From an uncultured Collinsella sp. (GTDB lineage: Bacteria; Actinomycetota; Coriobacteriia; Coriobacteriales; Coriobacteriaceae), in the NCBI GenBank assembly GCA_905208635.1, contig CAJLPX010000001.1:124001-188000 (forward strand): a stretch of DNA of 64,000 nucleotides, in the 5' to 3' direction. Shown here piece after piece: positions 1-8,303 of the stretch (positions within the stretch are counted from its first letter, which is position 1; each line of letters opens with the position of its first letter). Made by a program: the position numbers and the translations under genes. A model generated the notes under the pieces. The model saw nothing but the letters and a program-made list of their open reading frames with translations. It was not told the origin of the DNA and made no database searches.

Positions 1-456
1 CTTAACGTGCTCTACCTCGGACACCGCAACACCCGATGGGGGCTCCAAGCGCCATTCCGTCAGCGCGATATCCATAGTCGTAGGCACGTCGCCCTGATTC
101 TTGAGCTTCACCGTCAGCGTTTTGAGCGCCGCATCATACGTCACGCGTTCGATTTCTTCACCAGGAATAGACCCACCGCTCAGCTGAAGCTGGACAAATC
201 CATCGCGCGAATACCAATAGTCGCCCGGCGCGGCAACGGTATTGCCGCCCGTAACCTTCACTGTCATGATCGGCAGGGCATCGTCGGCCTCGAACTCCCA
301 TGCAGCGCCGCCGTGACCGCCAAACGTCCAGATACAAAAGGCAATCACCAGCACGGCAAGCACCGCAAAACCAATCGCGACAAGGCCATGGTGCGCACGG
401 CTTTCCTCGGCCGATACATCCCATTGCGTCTCTCGATATAGATGCTTGTCTTCCAT
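1..456 (-). CDS. Hypothetical membrane-anchored protein (3' end outside window)
   Basis: The frame is open from an ATG at 456 to the window edge, giving 152 residues without a stop. A GGGGAGG ribosome-binding site lies just upstream of the ATG. Residues 1-23 are polar, about 24-44 form one hydrophobic membrane segment, and the rest looks like an extracytoplasmic beta-rich domain (many alternating V/T/L and Gly/Asp turns). I do not recognise the family. It is read away from thiC, so the two genes are divergent. Confidence 0.7.
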   Translation of the reverse strand, partial: MEDKHLYRETQWDVSAEESRAHHGLVAIGFAVLAVLVIAFCIWTFGGHGGAAWEFEADDALPIMTVKVTGGNTVAAPGDYWYSRDGFVQLQLSGGSIPGEEIERVTYDAALKTLTVKLKNQGDVPTTMDIALTEWRLEPPSGVAVSEVEHVK

Positions 457-528
457 GTTCGCCTCCCCACAGGCACGCTCGTTAGGCCAATCGTACCCAT
501 TCGAGCTATACTTGAGCCCATTACATAA

Positions 529-623
529 ACGGGGAGCTTGCAGGACAAGACGGCAGGCTGAGACTGGGCGCGCCCGCCCTGACCCGCAAACCTGATATGG
601 GTAATGCCAACGAAGGGAGCCGT
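529..623 (+). promoter_or_regulatory. TPP (THI-box) riboswitch of thiC
   Basis: Conserved THI-element blocks are visible in order: GGGGAGC near 531, CTGAGA at 558-563, ACCTGAT at 590-596, GGGTAATGCCA at 599-609 and CGAAGGGA at 611-618. ACGG (529-532) can pair with CCGT (620-623) as stem P1. The GAAGGGAG at 612-619 is both the conserved 3' part of the aptamer and the Shine-Dalgarno of thiC, whose ATG is at 628. No separate expression platform or terminator fits between, so ligand binding probably hides the ribosome-binding site directly. Confidence 0.93.
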
Positions 624-627
624 GCCA

Positions 628-1962
628 ATGAGCACACAGACCGAGCCCAAGCTCGTCACGCAAATCGACTTCGCCCGCGCCGGGCAGATCACGCCGCAGA
701 TGAAGGAAGTCGCCGAGCGCGAGCATCGCGACCCCGAGTACATCCGCGAGCGCGTGGCCGACGGCCGCATCGCCATTCCCGCCAACATCGTGCACATCAA
801 AAAAGGCATGCGCGCCTTTGGCGTCGGCGAGGGCCTGTCTACTAAGGTCAACGTCAACCTGGGCATCTCGGGCGATAAAGCCGATGCCGCCGAGGAATGG
901 AAGAAGGTCAAGATCGCCGAGGACTTTGGCGCCGACGCCATCATGGACCTTTCCAACTCGGGCAAGACGCGCCAGTTCCGCCAGCAGCTCATCGACGAGA
1001 CGCCGCTCATGGTGGGCACCGTCCCCATGTACGACGCCATCGGCTACATGGAAAAGCCGCTGGTCAAGCTTACCAAGGATGACCTGTTCGAGGTCGTGCG
1101 CGCGCACGCCGAGGACGGCGTGGACTTTATGACCATCCACTGCGGCATCAACAAGTCGGTCACCAAGACCTTTAAGGAGACCGGCCGCTTGATGAACATC
1201 GTGAGCCGCGGCGGCTCGCTGCTGTTTGGCTGGATGGAGGTCACCGGCAACGAAAACCCCTTCTACGAGTACTTTGACGAGCTGCTCGAGATCTGCCACG
1301 AGTACGACGTGACGATTTCGCTCGGCGACTCCTGCCGCCCGGGCTGCCTCTACGACTCCAACGACGCCACCGAGACCGCTGAGATGATCGAGCTGGGCAA
1401 GCTGTGCAAGCGCGCTTGGGCTGCCGGCGTCCAGGTCATGGTCGAGGGTCCGGGTCACATGGCGCTCGACGAGATCGCCGCCAACATGAAACTGCAGAAG
1501 CGCCTGTGCCACAATGCCCCGTTCTATGTGCTCGGGCCGCTGGTGACCGATATCGGCGTGGGTTACGACCACATCACCGCTGCCATCGGCGGCGCCATCT
1601 CCGCCAGCTCCGGTGCCGACTTCCTGTGCTACGTGACGCCGGCCGAGCACCTGTGCCTGCCCAACGCCCAGGACGTGCTCGATGGCCTCATGGCCACCAA
1701 GATCGCCGCACACGCCGCCGACATCGCCAAGAAGGTACCCCACGCCCGCGACATGGACGACAAGATGGGCCAGGCACGCCGCAAGCTCGACTGGGACTCC
1801 ATGTGGAAGTGCGCGCTCGACCCGGTCACCGGCAAGAAGCGCTACGAGGAATCCCCCGCCGCCACCGAGGGCACTTGCACCATGTGTGGCAAGATGTGCG
1901 CCGTCCGCACCGTCAACAAGGTGTTCGAGGGTACGACGATCGATCTCGGCATGGAGGACTAA
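628..1962 (+). CDS. thiC: Phosphomethylpyrimidine synthase ThiC
   Basis: ThiC is the radical-SAM enzyme that rearranges aminoimidazole ribotide to the HMP-P pyrimidine of thiamine. The 444-residue protein has the short form without the long N-terminal domain. The C-terminal cluster motif is Cys417-X2-Cys420-X3-Cys424 (CTMCGKMC), with one residue fewer in the last spacer than the usual CX2CX4C. I chose the ATG at 628; an in-frame ATG at 604 lies inside the riboswitch aptamer and would add eight residues. Regulation is by the TPP riboswitch directly upstream. thiD follows 178 nt downstream behind its own leader. Confidence 0.97.
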   Translation: MSTQTEPKLVTQIDFARAGQITPQMKEVAEREHRDPEYIRERVADGRIAIPANIVHIKKGMRAFGVGEGLSTKVNVNLGISGDKADAAEEWKKVKIAEDFGADAIMDLSNSGKTRQFRQQLIDETPLMVGTVPMYDAIGYMEKPLVKLTKDDLFEVVRAHAEDGVDFMTIHCGINKSVTKTFKETGRLMNIVSRGGSLLFGWMEVTGNENPFYEYFDELLEICHEYDVTISLGDSCRPGCLYDSNDATETAEMIELGKLCKRAWAAGVQVMVEGPGHMALDEIAANMKLQKRLCHNAPFYVLGPLVTDIGVGYDHITAAIGGAISASSGADFLCYVTPAEHLCLPNAQDVLDGLMATKIAAHAADIAKKVPHARDMDDKMGQARRKLDWDSMWKCALDPVTGKKRYEESPAATEGTCTMCGKMCAVRTVNKVFEGTTIDLGMED

Positions 1963-2053
1963 CTCGTCACCGGAGCCACAATCGCTAACATGGTGTTCGT
2001 CAATTGTTGACGTGTGAACATTTGCTTACATTTGCGTAAAGATTGCATCGCCC

Positions 2054-2090
2054 GCCCGGGTTCGACATAGAGTCGGCCCGGGCATCTTTA
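2054..2090 (+). terminator. Hairpin terminator after thiC
   Basis: GCCCGGG (2054-2060) pairs with CCCGGGC (2077-2083), with CGAC/GTCG pairing inside, followed by ATCTTTA. The U-tract is short. A TATAAT at 2089-2094 directly after the hairpin could be the -10 of thiD, but I see no good -35. Confidence 0.6.
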
Positions 2091-2140
2091 TAATGCTGGC
2101 TTAAAGACCCATTTGATTCCGACCGAACAAGGGAGCAAAC

Positions 2141-2971
2141 ATGGATCGCAGTAAGGTACCTGCCGTTCTATCCATCGCAGGATCCGATTCCAGCGGTGGC
2201 GCCGGCATTCAGGCCGACATCAAGACCATCACGGCGCACCGCCTGTATGCCGAGACGGCCATCACCGCCATCACCGCACAAAACACGCTCGGTGTCACCG
2301 CCGTGCAGAATATCTCCCCTGATATCGTCGCTGCGCAGATCGACGCCGTATTTGACGATATCCGCCCCAGCGCCGTCAAGATCGGCATGGTTTCCTCTGC
2401 CGAGATTATCGAGGTTATCGCCGACCGCCTGAGCGCCTGGAACGCGACAAACGTGGTCGTCGACCCCGTCATGGTAGCCACCTCGGGCGCACGGCTGATT
2501 GCCGAAGATGCCGCCGAGGCGCTCACCCGCCGCCTGTTCCCGCTGGCGACCGTTATCACGCCCAACATTCCCGAGGTCATGGCCCTGCTTGACTACGAGG
2601 TCGACTCCGAGCGCACACAGCAAAATGCTGCCATGCTCCTCACCCGCCGCTTTGGTTGCGCATCCCTCGTTAAGGGTGGGCATCTTGTCAACGAGGCCAA
2701 CGATGTATTGGCCGAACCCGCGCCACTCGATGACGAGGGCAACCATCTGGGCGATCCGCTCACCACGTGGTTCCGCCACAAGCGCATCGAGACCGACAAC
2801 ACACACGGCACCGGCTGCACGCTTTCGTCCGCCATCGCCTGCGCGCTGGCCCAGGGCATGGATCTTGCCGATGCCGTCAATGCCGGCAAGGCATACCTGA
2901 CAGGCGCTCTGGCCGCCGGCCTGGACATGGGCAAAGGCTCCGGCCCCGTCAACCACATGTGGCAGTACTAA
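2141..2971 (+). CDS. thiD: Hydroxymethylpyrimidine/phosphomethylpyrimidine kinase ThiD
   Basis: ThiD phosphorylates HMP and HMP-P to HMP-PP for coupling to the thiazole moiety of thiamine. The 276-residue protein is typical in length for the ribokinase-like family. It has the N-terminal SIAGSDSSGGAG substrate loop, VVDPVMVATSG in the middle, and the C-terminal DNTHGTGCTLSSAIA anion-hole motif with the catalytic Asp. A GGGAGC ribosome-binding site precedes the ATG. It follows thiC in the same direction but after a terminator-like hairpin, so co-regulation through the riboswitch is uncertain. Confidence 0.96.
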   Translation: MDRSKVPAVLSIAGSDSSGGAGIQADIKTITAHRLYAETAITAITAQNTLGVTAVQNISPDIVAAQIDAVFDDIRPSAVKIGMVSSAEIIEVIADRLSAWNATNVVVDPVMVATSGARLIAEDAAEALTRRLFPLATVITPNIPEVMALLDYEVDSERTQQNAAMLLTRRFGCASLVKGGHLVNEANDVLAEPAPLDDEGNHLGDPLTTWFRHKRIETDNTHGTGCTLSSAIACALAQGMDLADAVNAGKAYLTGALAAGLDMGKGSGPVNHMWQY

Positions 2972-3017
2972 ATAGCCAGTAACCTGCCAAAAAAAAAGAC
3001 AGGCTACCTTGCACCAA

Positions 3018-3082
3018 AAACCGTCGCAACATTCGATGAAAATCGTGCAAACGCGAAAAATCATTAAATGTTGCGACGGTTT
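3018..3082. repeat. Long inverted repeat IR-1 (16-bp perfect arms)
   Basis: Positions 3018-3033 are the exact reverse complement of 3067-3082, separated by 33 nt. The element sits between the converging 3' ends of thiD and the pentapeptide-repeat gene. There is no clean U-run directly after either arm, so a simple intrinsic terminator is not the whole explanation. See the finding on the set of intergenic inverted repeats. Confidence 0.85.
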
Positions 3083-3118
3083 GATTTTAGATAGCGGTCG
3101 AGCAAAGGACCAGAGCGC

Positions 3119-3730
3119 CTATTCGTCGGCGAGTTGAATTCCCAACAAACCCGAGAGTGCCAGCGCCTGCTCGGCATTGACCGTCAAGCCACGCAACTCA
3201 TGGTAATCGCCCGAAACAACGGGCGCCGCGAATGTACAACGCGATACATCCACGCCGGAAAGCGACGTCTTAAACACATCCATACGCGTCAGGTCACAGC
3301 CATCCAGGCGTATCTGACCCAGCTTGGCACCCTGAAACGCGGCCTCGGTCAAACGCGTGTCATGCGCAGCCATGGGGCCAATGCGTCCCTCCGAAAGGTT
3401 CGCATAGCTCAAATCGCACGATGTAAACGACACGCTCGACAGACGCGCCCTGAGCAAGTTGAGCCCCGGCGCCGAGCAGTCAACGAAGTCGCAGCGGTTG
3501 AGCCAGCAGCCTTCCATGTTGCAGCGGATAAAGCGGCAACCGCGAAACACCACGTCGCGAAACGTCGAGCCGCTCCAGTCAACGCTATCGAACTCGCAAG
3601 ATCGGAACACGACGCCATCGAAGGTCGCGCCGTTCGCCACGTCGCAGGCAAGATCCAAATCCTCAAAAGCGGTATTGGAGACGAGCTCATCGCCCTCGGC
3701 AAAGAGGTCGATGAGCTCGTCCATGCCCAT
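3119..3730 (-). CDS. Pentapeptide-repeat protein
   Basis: The protein has successive A(D/N)LXX-like units, for example FDGVVF-RSCEF-DSVDW-SGSTF-RDVVF-RGCRF-IRCNM, running through most of the chain. This predicts a right-handed quadrilateral beta-helix. Function is unknown; some family members mimic DNA and protect gyrase, but nothing here shows that. I use the ATG at 3730 (203 residues; ATG 3724 is also possible). The frame is open up to a GTG at 3817, but that extension runs through the terminator hairpin at 3761-3800 and overlaps the upstream gene. No strong ribosome-binding site is visible before 3730. Confidence 0.8.
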   Translation of the reverse strand: MGMDELIDLFAEGDELVSNTAFEDLDLACDVANGATFDGVVFRSCEFDSVDWSGSTFRDVVFRGCRFIRCNMEGCWLNRCDFVDCSAPGLNLLRARLSSVSFTSCDLSYANLSEGRIGPMAAHDTRLTEAAFQGAKLGQIRLDGCDLTRMDVFKTSLSGVDVSRCTFAAPVVSGDYHELRGLTVNAEQALALSGLLGIQLADE

Positions 3731-3760
3731 ATGGCAGCCAATCCGTTCGTTTACCCGGGC

Positions 3761-3800
3761 AAAACCACCGCAAAGGCGCCTGTCCCCTTTGTGGTGGTTT
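3761..3800 (-). terminator. Terminator of the SGNH hydrolase gene
   Basis: A stem of about 15 bp with one mismatch (3762-3776 with 3786-3800, loop 9 nt) is followed on the minus strand by TTTT. It lies immediately after the SGNH gene stop and argues against the long N-terminal extension of the pentapeptide gene. Confidence 0.75.
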
Positions 3801-3809
3801 GGGGTCGCG

Positions 3810-4469
3810 CTACTCACCGAGCATCTCTTTGAGCTTGGCTGCCACGGCGTGACCCAGGCTCTCGTGGCTTTCGGGCATCATATGCAGATAGTCGATATCG
3901 CCCGGCTCGGCAAACTCCGCTGCATTCAAAAAGTCGCAGCCAAACTGCTTGGCTACGTGCGCATAGTATTCAGCAAAATGCTCCGAGGCCTCGACGGAAC
4001 GCTCGTCAAAATCGGTCATATATACATCGGCGATTTGCGGCTTGATCTTGATAGGTGCCATCAGCAGAATACGCGGGCAGGGTGCGACATTGGTCCAGGG
4101 AAATGCACGCACCGCGCGAATCAGTGCCATGGTGCCACGGGCAATATCGGAGGCCGTCACACCAAAGACCGTCTTGCAATCGTTAGTTCCCAGCATAATA
4201 ACGATCGCATCCAGCGGCTTATGGGCCTCGAGCAGCATCGGCAGCGCGCGGATGCCGTTAAGATTGGTATCCAGATGGCACATGTCGTCGCGTACCGTCG
4301 TGCGGCCGTTGAGGCCTTCTTCAATTACATGCCAGCCCTCGCCTAAGTCACGTTGGGCCACGCCGCACCAGCGCACATCCTGCGCATAGCGCACCGCGGT
4401 GCCGTCGCGCATGCCCGCCGGATCGTAACCATAGGTGTTGCTGTCGCCAAAGCATAGAACGTTTTTCAT
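3810..4469 (-). CDS. SGNH/GDSL-family hydrolase (arylesterase-like)
   Basis: This 219-residue cytoplasmic protein shows the SGNH blocks: GDSN at 8-11 with nucleophile Ser10, Asn54 in GLNGRT, LGTND at 93-97, and the C-terminal Asp193-X2-His196 pair. There is no signal peptide. Members of this group hydrolyse short acyl or aryl esters; the natural substrate cannot be told from sequence. It ends at a terminator hairpin and starts with a standard ATG just after the terminator of the preceding gene, so it is probably monocistronic. Confidence 0.88.
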   Translation of the reverse strand: MKNVLCFGDSNTYGYDPAGMRDGTAVRYAQDVRWCGVAQRDLGEGWHVIEEGLNGRTTVRDDMCHLDTNLNGIRALPMLLEAHKPLDAIVIMLGTNDCKTVFGVTASDIARGTMALIRAVRAFPWTNVAPCPRILLMAPIKIKPQIADVYMTDFDERSVEASEHFAEYYAHVAKQFGCDFLNAAEFAEPGDIDYLHMMPESHESLGHAVAAKLKEMLGE

Positions 4470-4493
4470 CGTAAGCCCCTCGCTCAGTAAAAA

Positions 4494-4521
4494 GCCGACG
4501 GAAGCAGCCTCTCCGGTCGGC
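4494..4521 (-). terminator. Terminator after the PARG-like gene
   Basis: GCCGACCGGA pairs with TCCGTCGGC on the minus strand and is followed by TTTTTA. It lies just beyond the stop of the 4548-5681 gene. Confidence 0.8.
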
Positions 4522-4547
4522 TCGGCCTATCTGTCAGCACGTACCGA

Positions 4548-5681
4548 TTACAGGTACTTGCGCCAATCGTCCTCGTCCTCATCATCCTCGGTAGCAGCCT
4601 GGGCCTGCTCGGCGGCGCGAGCTGCCGCAGCGCGAGCGGCAACCTGGGCATAGGACTCCTCGTTGCGCTCGGGGAAGTTTGCCAGCACGTGCTCGAACTT
4701 GGCAAAATCCTCATCCCAGCGCGTAGAAGGCACGGCAAAGAAGACCTGCTTGACCTTAAAGTCGCCCGACGCGAGCTCCTTGCGGAAGAGCTCGGCCACG
4801 GTCTCTGCGTCAAAGCCGTTGTTGTCGCAGCCCCAAGCGCCCAGCACGAGCTTCTCGCGACCCAGCTCGTCGCAGATGGCAAGCACAAAGCGAATGCGGT
4901 CGCGCAGGGCATCCAGCAGAGCATCGTCGCTCACGCGATACTCCTGGCGGGCGCGCTTGACGTTGGGCGCGGCGGCCACGATCACGTCGGCGTATGCATG
5001 CACGTGGTTGCGGTCGAAGCGCACCGCAGGCACCACTAGGGCACGGTTACGATAGAGCTCGCAGTTGATGTTGCGGCGACGGTTCTCGCCGTACCACTTA
5101 CGCTGCCTATCGAGAACGTTGTACAGATACGAATCGGCGCACAGCGTGGCCTCCTGGCCCAGATAACCCTGAATATATCCACCGCCCGGATTGGTAAACG
5201 AGGCAAAGGCGAGCACGGCCATGTCGCAGAACTGCGCATAGCCGCGACCGTTATCGAGGATTGCCTGCGTGGCGGAGGCATCAAGCACAGTGACCTCGGG
5301 CAGGACCGGAGCGGGCTCCTCAGCAGGCGCGGACTCAGCTTCGGCGATTTCCTCGGCAGGCTCCTCGACGGGCTCGGGCGCCGCCTCGGTCTCGGGCGCT
5401 GCCTCGACCTCGGCAGTCTCCGCGTTCTCGACGTCCTCGGCGACCTGCTCTTCGGGGGCCACAGCACTCTGAACCTTGGCCTTCATCGCCGCGACAAAGC
5501 CGGCAGGCATACCGTCAAACTCGCGAACACCGGCAAGCGAACGCTCGATATCCTTGGCGCACGCTTCGGACACAGTTGCCACGTGACGCTCGGCGGCCTT
5601 GGCACGGGCCTCGCGCTTGGGATTGGGCTGACCCGCTCGGTTGGACCTGCGGTTACGGTTCCTGTTGTCGACGTCTGCCAT
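4548..5681 (-). CDS. PARG-like (TIGR02452/DUF2263) macrodomain protein with altered catalytic motif
   Basis: The 377-residue protein matches the bacterial poly(ADP-ribose) glycohydrolase-like family: NPGGGYIQGYLGQEATL at 164-180, and LVLGAWGCDNNGFD at 278-291 as the macrodomain glycine loop. Canonical PARG enzymes carry GGG-X(6-8)-QEE, and the second Glu is catalytic. Here the residue after Gln176-Glu177 is Ala178, so hydrolase activity is doubtful and ADP-ribose binding alone is possible. A basic Arg/Asn-rich start (1-30) and an acidic Glu/Ala/Pro-rich stretch (about 74-126) precede the domain, and an acidic tail ends it. The gene stands alone between two terminators. Confidence 0.85.
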   Translation of the reverse strand: MADVDNRNRNRRSNRAGQPNPKREARAKAAERHVATVSEACAKDIERSLAGVREFDGMPAGFVAAMKAKVQSAVAPEEQVAEDVENAETAEVEAAPETEAAPEPVEEPAEEIAEAESAPAEEPAPVLPEVTVLDASATQAILDNGRGYAQFCDMAVLAFASFTNPGGGYIQGYLGQEATLCADSYLYNVLDRQRKWYGENRRRNINCELYRNRALVVPAVRFDRNHVHAYADVIVAAAPNVKRARQEYRVSDDALLDALRDRIRFVLAICDELGREKLVLGAWGCDNNGFDAETVAELFRKELASGDFKVKQVFFAVPSTRWDEDFAKFEHVLANFPERNEESYAQVAARAAAARAAEQAQAATEDDEDEDDWRKYL

Positions 5682-5746
5682 ACGTGGCCACCTTTCCTGT
5701 CGCTGCCGCTATCGGCTTTTCCCATCCATGATACCCCGCCGCGCAC

Positions 5747-5773
5747 AAAAAAGACGGCCCCGAAGGACCGCCT
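5747..5773 (-). terminator. Terminator after the BI-1 family gene
   Basis: AGGCGGTCC (minus strand) pairs imperfectly with GGGCCGTCT and is followed by TTTTTT. It sits between the BI-1 gene and the PARG-like gene. Confidence 0.8.
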
Positions 5774-5821
5774 TTCGCATCGTTTTACCGTGTCCGGCAG
5801 GAAGCATCGCAATGCCGCGCT

Positions 5822-6517
5822 TTAATCGCGACGGCCGAGGATGTTCAGAATGCGCAGGAACACGTTGATAATGTCCACGAACAGGTTGGATGCCATGAGC
5901 ACGGCGTTGGGCAGCGTGGGCGGCACCGTCGTTGCCACATAGGTGTCGTAGCCGATGAAGCCGGCGAACACCACGATCACGATCAGGTCGGTGATGGACT
6001 GCGAAACGCCCATGAACATCAGCACGATCTCGACCAGAATCGTGGCAAGCAGGATGCCAAAACCAATGCCATACACACGCTGGAAGAACTTGGGGAAGGT
6101 CACGCCCAGCGCACCAAAGACAAAGGTGATGGCGGCCGTGGCGATAAAGGCGGTGTTAATGGTAGGCAGGTCGTAGTTGGCAAGACCAAACGACGCCGTC
6201 AGGCCAAAGGTGCTCGCAAAGACCACGTAGCCCACGAGTGACAGGCCCACGGACTGTTTGCTGGCAGCAGCCGACATCATGACCATGCCGACGATGGTCA
6301 AAATAAATGAGCCAAAGACCAGCGGCAAAGCGGCGCCGCTCATCATCATGCGCGCAAACGACATGGTGCTCGTAAAGTAAACACCGGCGCCCATGGCGCA
6401 AAAGCCCAAAAAGATCAGAGCAGACATGACAAGGTTGTACGCGCGCGGCGACATCTCCTTGGCACGGCTTGCGCCGGTCTCGATGGGGCCATTCTGATAG
6501 CCCTGGATATCGTTCAT
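5822..6517 (-). CDS. Bax inhibitor-1/YccA family membrane protein
   Basis: The 231-residue protein has a short polar N-terminus and about seven hydrophobic segments from residue 28 to 225, with the late GYDTYVA and ASNLFVDIINVFLRIL features typical of BI-1 family proteins. Family members are pH-sensitive calcium-leak channels or interact with membrane proteases; the role here is unknown. It starts at an ATG after an AAAGGACG ribosome-binding site and ends at its own terminator, so it is monocistronic. Confidence 0.9.
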   Translation of the reverse strand: MNDIQGYQNGPIETGASRAKEMSPRAYNLVMSALIFLGFCAMGAGVYFTSTMSFARMMMSGAALPLVFGSFILTIVGMVMMSAAASKQSVGLSLVGYVVFASTFGLTASFGLANYDLPTINTAFIATAAITFVFGALGVTFPKFFQRVYGIGFGILLATILVEIVLMFMGVSQSITDLIVIVVFAGFIGYDTYVATTVPPTLPNAVLMASNLFVDIINVFLRILNILGRRD

Positions 6518-6597
6518 AATTTCGTCCTTTCAAAAAGCACCGCGACGGCGCCGTAGCTGACAAGTTTCCTGCCATTGTACCCGAACGCCACGCGTTC

Positions 6598-6936
6598 TTA
6601 CCTGCGGCGCCCGCTCTCGAGTGTTCGGTCGAACGCCCACACCCACCAACGCATCACGTGTGCCTGCGAGCCGTCCGCCCGCTCGCGCGTCTGGTCCTCC
6701 AGATACAACTCGGTCGCGTGCCCGCCAAAACGCACCTTATAGGTTGCCGTACGAATGCCGTGAACCGTCAGGCCAAACCCAGTGGTCGAGACAATCTCGT
6801 CAATCGTAAAGCAACGACCGTCGACCCAGCAGACGGTGACCGGCACGACCTGTCCGCCCGCGAGGATGCGAGCCACGACGTCCACATACTGCTTGTGCAC
6901 GCGCCGAGTTTTGCCATCTGTCTGTCGATATTCCAT
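6598..6936 (-). CDS. Conserved hypothetical protein, 112 residues
   Basis: I do not recognise the family. From the ATG at 6936 the protein is 112 residues, beta-rich, with no membrane segment: YVDVVARI, VPVTVCWVDGRCF and KVRFGGHATELYLED look like strands, ending in a Trp-rich stretch and a basic tail. An AGGAGG lies only one nucleotide before this ATG, which is unusually close. The frame is open to 7023, but the extension lacks a ribosome-binding site and reads low-complexity Arg/Pro sequence. It is divergent from the phosphate transporter gene. Confidence 0.65.
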   Translation of the reverse strand: MEYRQTDGKTRRVHKQYVDVVARILAGGQVVPVTVCWVDGRCFTIDEIVSTTGFGLTVHGIRTATYKVRFGGHATELYLEDQTRERADGSQAHVMRWWVWAFDRTLESGRRR

Positions 6937-7186
6937 GCCTCCTATTATCGAACGCATGTTTGCATGTTGTAAAGCGAACAGGCTGTGGTTTTGGGGTGTT
7001 GGGGCGCGCGCACGTGTCCTCATGGTGTGTTAGCAAAAAGAACACCCACGGTCAACAGGGCTAATATTCATTTTTAGTGCCAAAAAATTCACTGCTCCCA
7101 TCAGAACTCGGTAAAGAAACCCGCAGGAGGTGATACGATTTATCATGTTTCTGTAACGTGCCTGCAAACTTCGAGAAAGCCCATAT

Positions 7187-8236
7187 ATGGACGTAACGTT
7201 CTCAACCTTCCTCGGCCAACTTGTGTCGAACCCAGTCCTTGCCGTCACCGTGATCCTCGCGCTCGGCGCCATCTTCGTCAATGGATGGACCGACGCACCC
7301 AACGCCATCGCGACCTGCGTCACTACGCGTTGCATGCCCGCCCGCGCCGCTATTCTCATGAGTGCCGCATTCAACTTCCTTGGCGTGCTCATCATGACGC
7401 ACTTTAACGCGAGCGTCGCCAACACCATCTCCCATATTGTCGACTTTGGAGGAAACAGCACCATGGCGCTCGCCTGTCTGTGCGCGGCGCTGTTCTCCAT
7501 CGTCGTCTACGGCGCCACAGCGTCGCGTTTTGGCATCCCCACCTCGCAAAGCCACAGCCTTATCGCCGGCCTGACCGGTGCCGCCATCGCCCTCGGCGGT
7601 GCGAGCAGCGTCAACGTCCACGAGTGGATGAAGGTCATCTACGGCCTGGCGCTCTCCATCGGTCTGGGCTTTGTCATGGGCTGGGTCCTGTGCAAGCTCG
7701 TCTCGATTCTTTTCGCCGCCGCCAACAGGCGACGTGCCAATGTCTTCTTTAAATACGCTCAGATCGCGAGCGCTGCGGCCATGAGCTTTATGCACGGCGC
7801 GCAGGATGGACAGAAGTTCATCGGCGTGCTCTTTTTAGGCGTGGCCTTTGCCAGCGGCCAGACGAGCGTCGGCGATGCCGGCATCCCCATCTGGATTATG
7901 CTGCTATGCTCGGCCACCATGGGCATCGGCACCAGCGTGGGCGGCGAGCGCATCATCAAGTCCGTTGGCCAGAGCATGGTCAAGCTCGAAAAGTACCAGG
8001 GCTTCTCCGCCGACCTGGCGGGCGCCGCGAACCTGCTGCTTGCCACCCTTACCGGCATCCCCGTGTCCTCCACACACATCAAGACCTGCGCCATCATGGG
8101 CGTCGGTGCCGTCAAGCGCCTCTCGGCCATCAACTTCGGCGTCGTCAAGGACATGATGTTCACCTGGTTCTTCACCTTCCCCGCCTGCGGACTCATCAGC
8201 TTTGTCATGGCCAAGCTGTTCATGATGTTCCTCTAG
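7187..8236 (+). CDS. pit: Low-affinity inorganic phosphate transporter, PiT family
   Basis: The 349-residue membrane protein carries the duplicated PiT signature: an N-terminal NGWTDAPNAIATCV repeat with GIPTSQSHS, and later GIPVSSTHIKT. About ten hydrophobic segments are present. PiT proteins import metal-phosphate in symport with cations. The gene is followed after 67 nt by a DUF47 gene, the usual PiT partner. The ribosome-binding site is weak (GAGAAAG). Together with the pst operon, the window encodes both a low- and a high-affinity phosphate route. Confidence 0.95.
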   Translation: MDVTFSTFLGQLVSNPVLAVTVILALGAIFVNGWTDAPNAIATCVTTRCMPARAAILMSAAFNFLGVLIMTHFNASVANTISHIVDFGGNSTMALACLCAALFSIVVYGATASRFGIPTSQSHSLIAGLTGAAIALGGASSVNVHEWMKVIYGLALSIGLGFVMGWVLCKLVSILFAAANRRRANVFFKYAQIASAAAMSFMHGAQDGQKFIGVLFLGVAFASGQTSVGDAGIPIWIMLLCSATMGIGTSVGGERIIKSVGQSMVKLEKYQGFSADLAGAANLLLATLTGIPVSSTHIKTCAIMGVGAVKRLSAINFGVVKDMMFTWFFTFPACGLISFVMAKLFMMFL

Positions 8237-8303
8237 TCAAACCGAACGTCCATCTGGACCGCAACACTTCGCCCACCCGTCTTCACCTCGAAAGGACCCA
8301 CCC

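Noticed and set aside
604..627. Earlier ATG for thiC at 604
   Set aside because: It lies inside conserved riboswitch sequence, and the ribosome-binding site is downstream of it.
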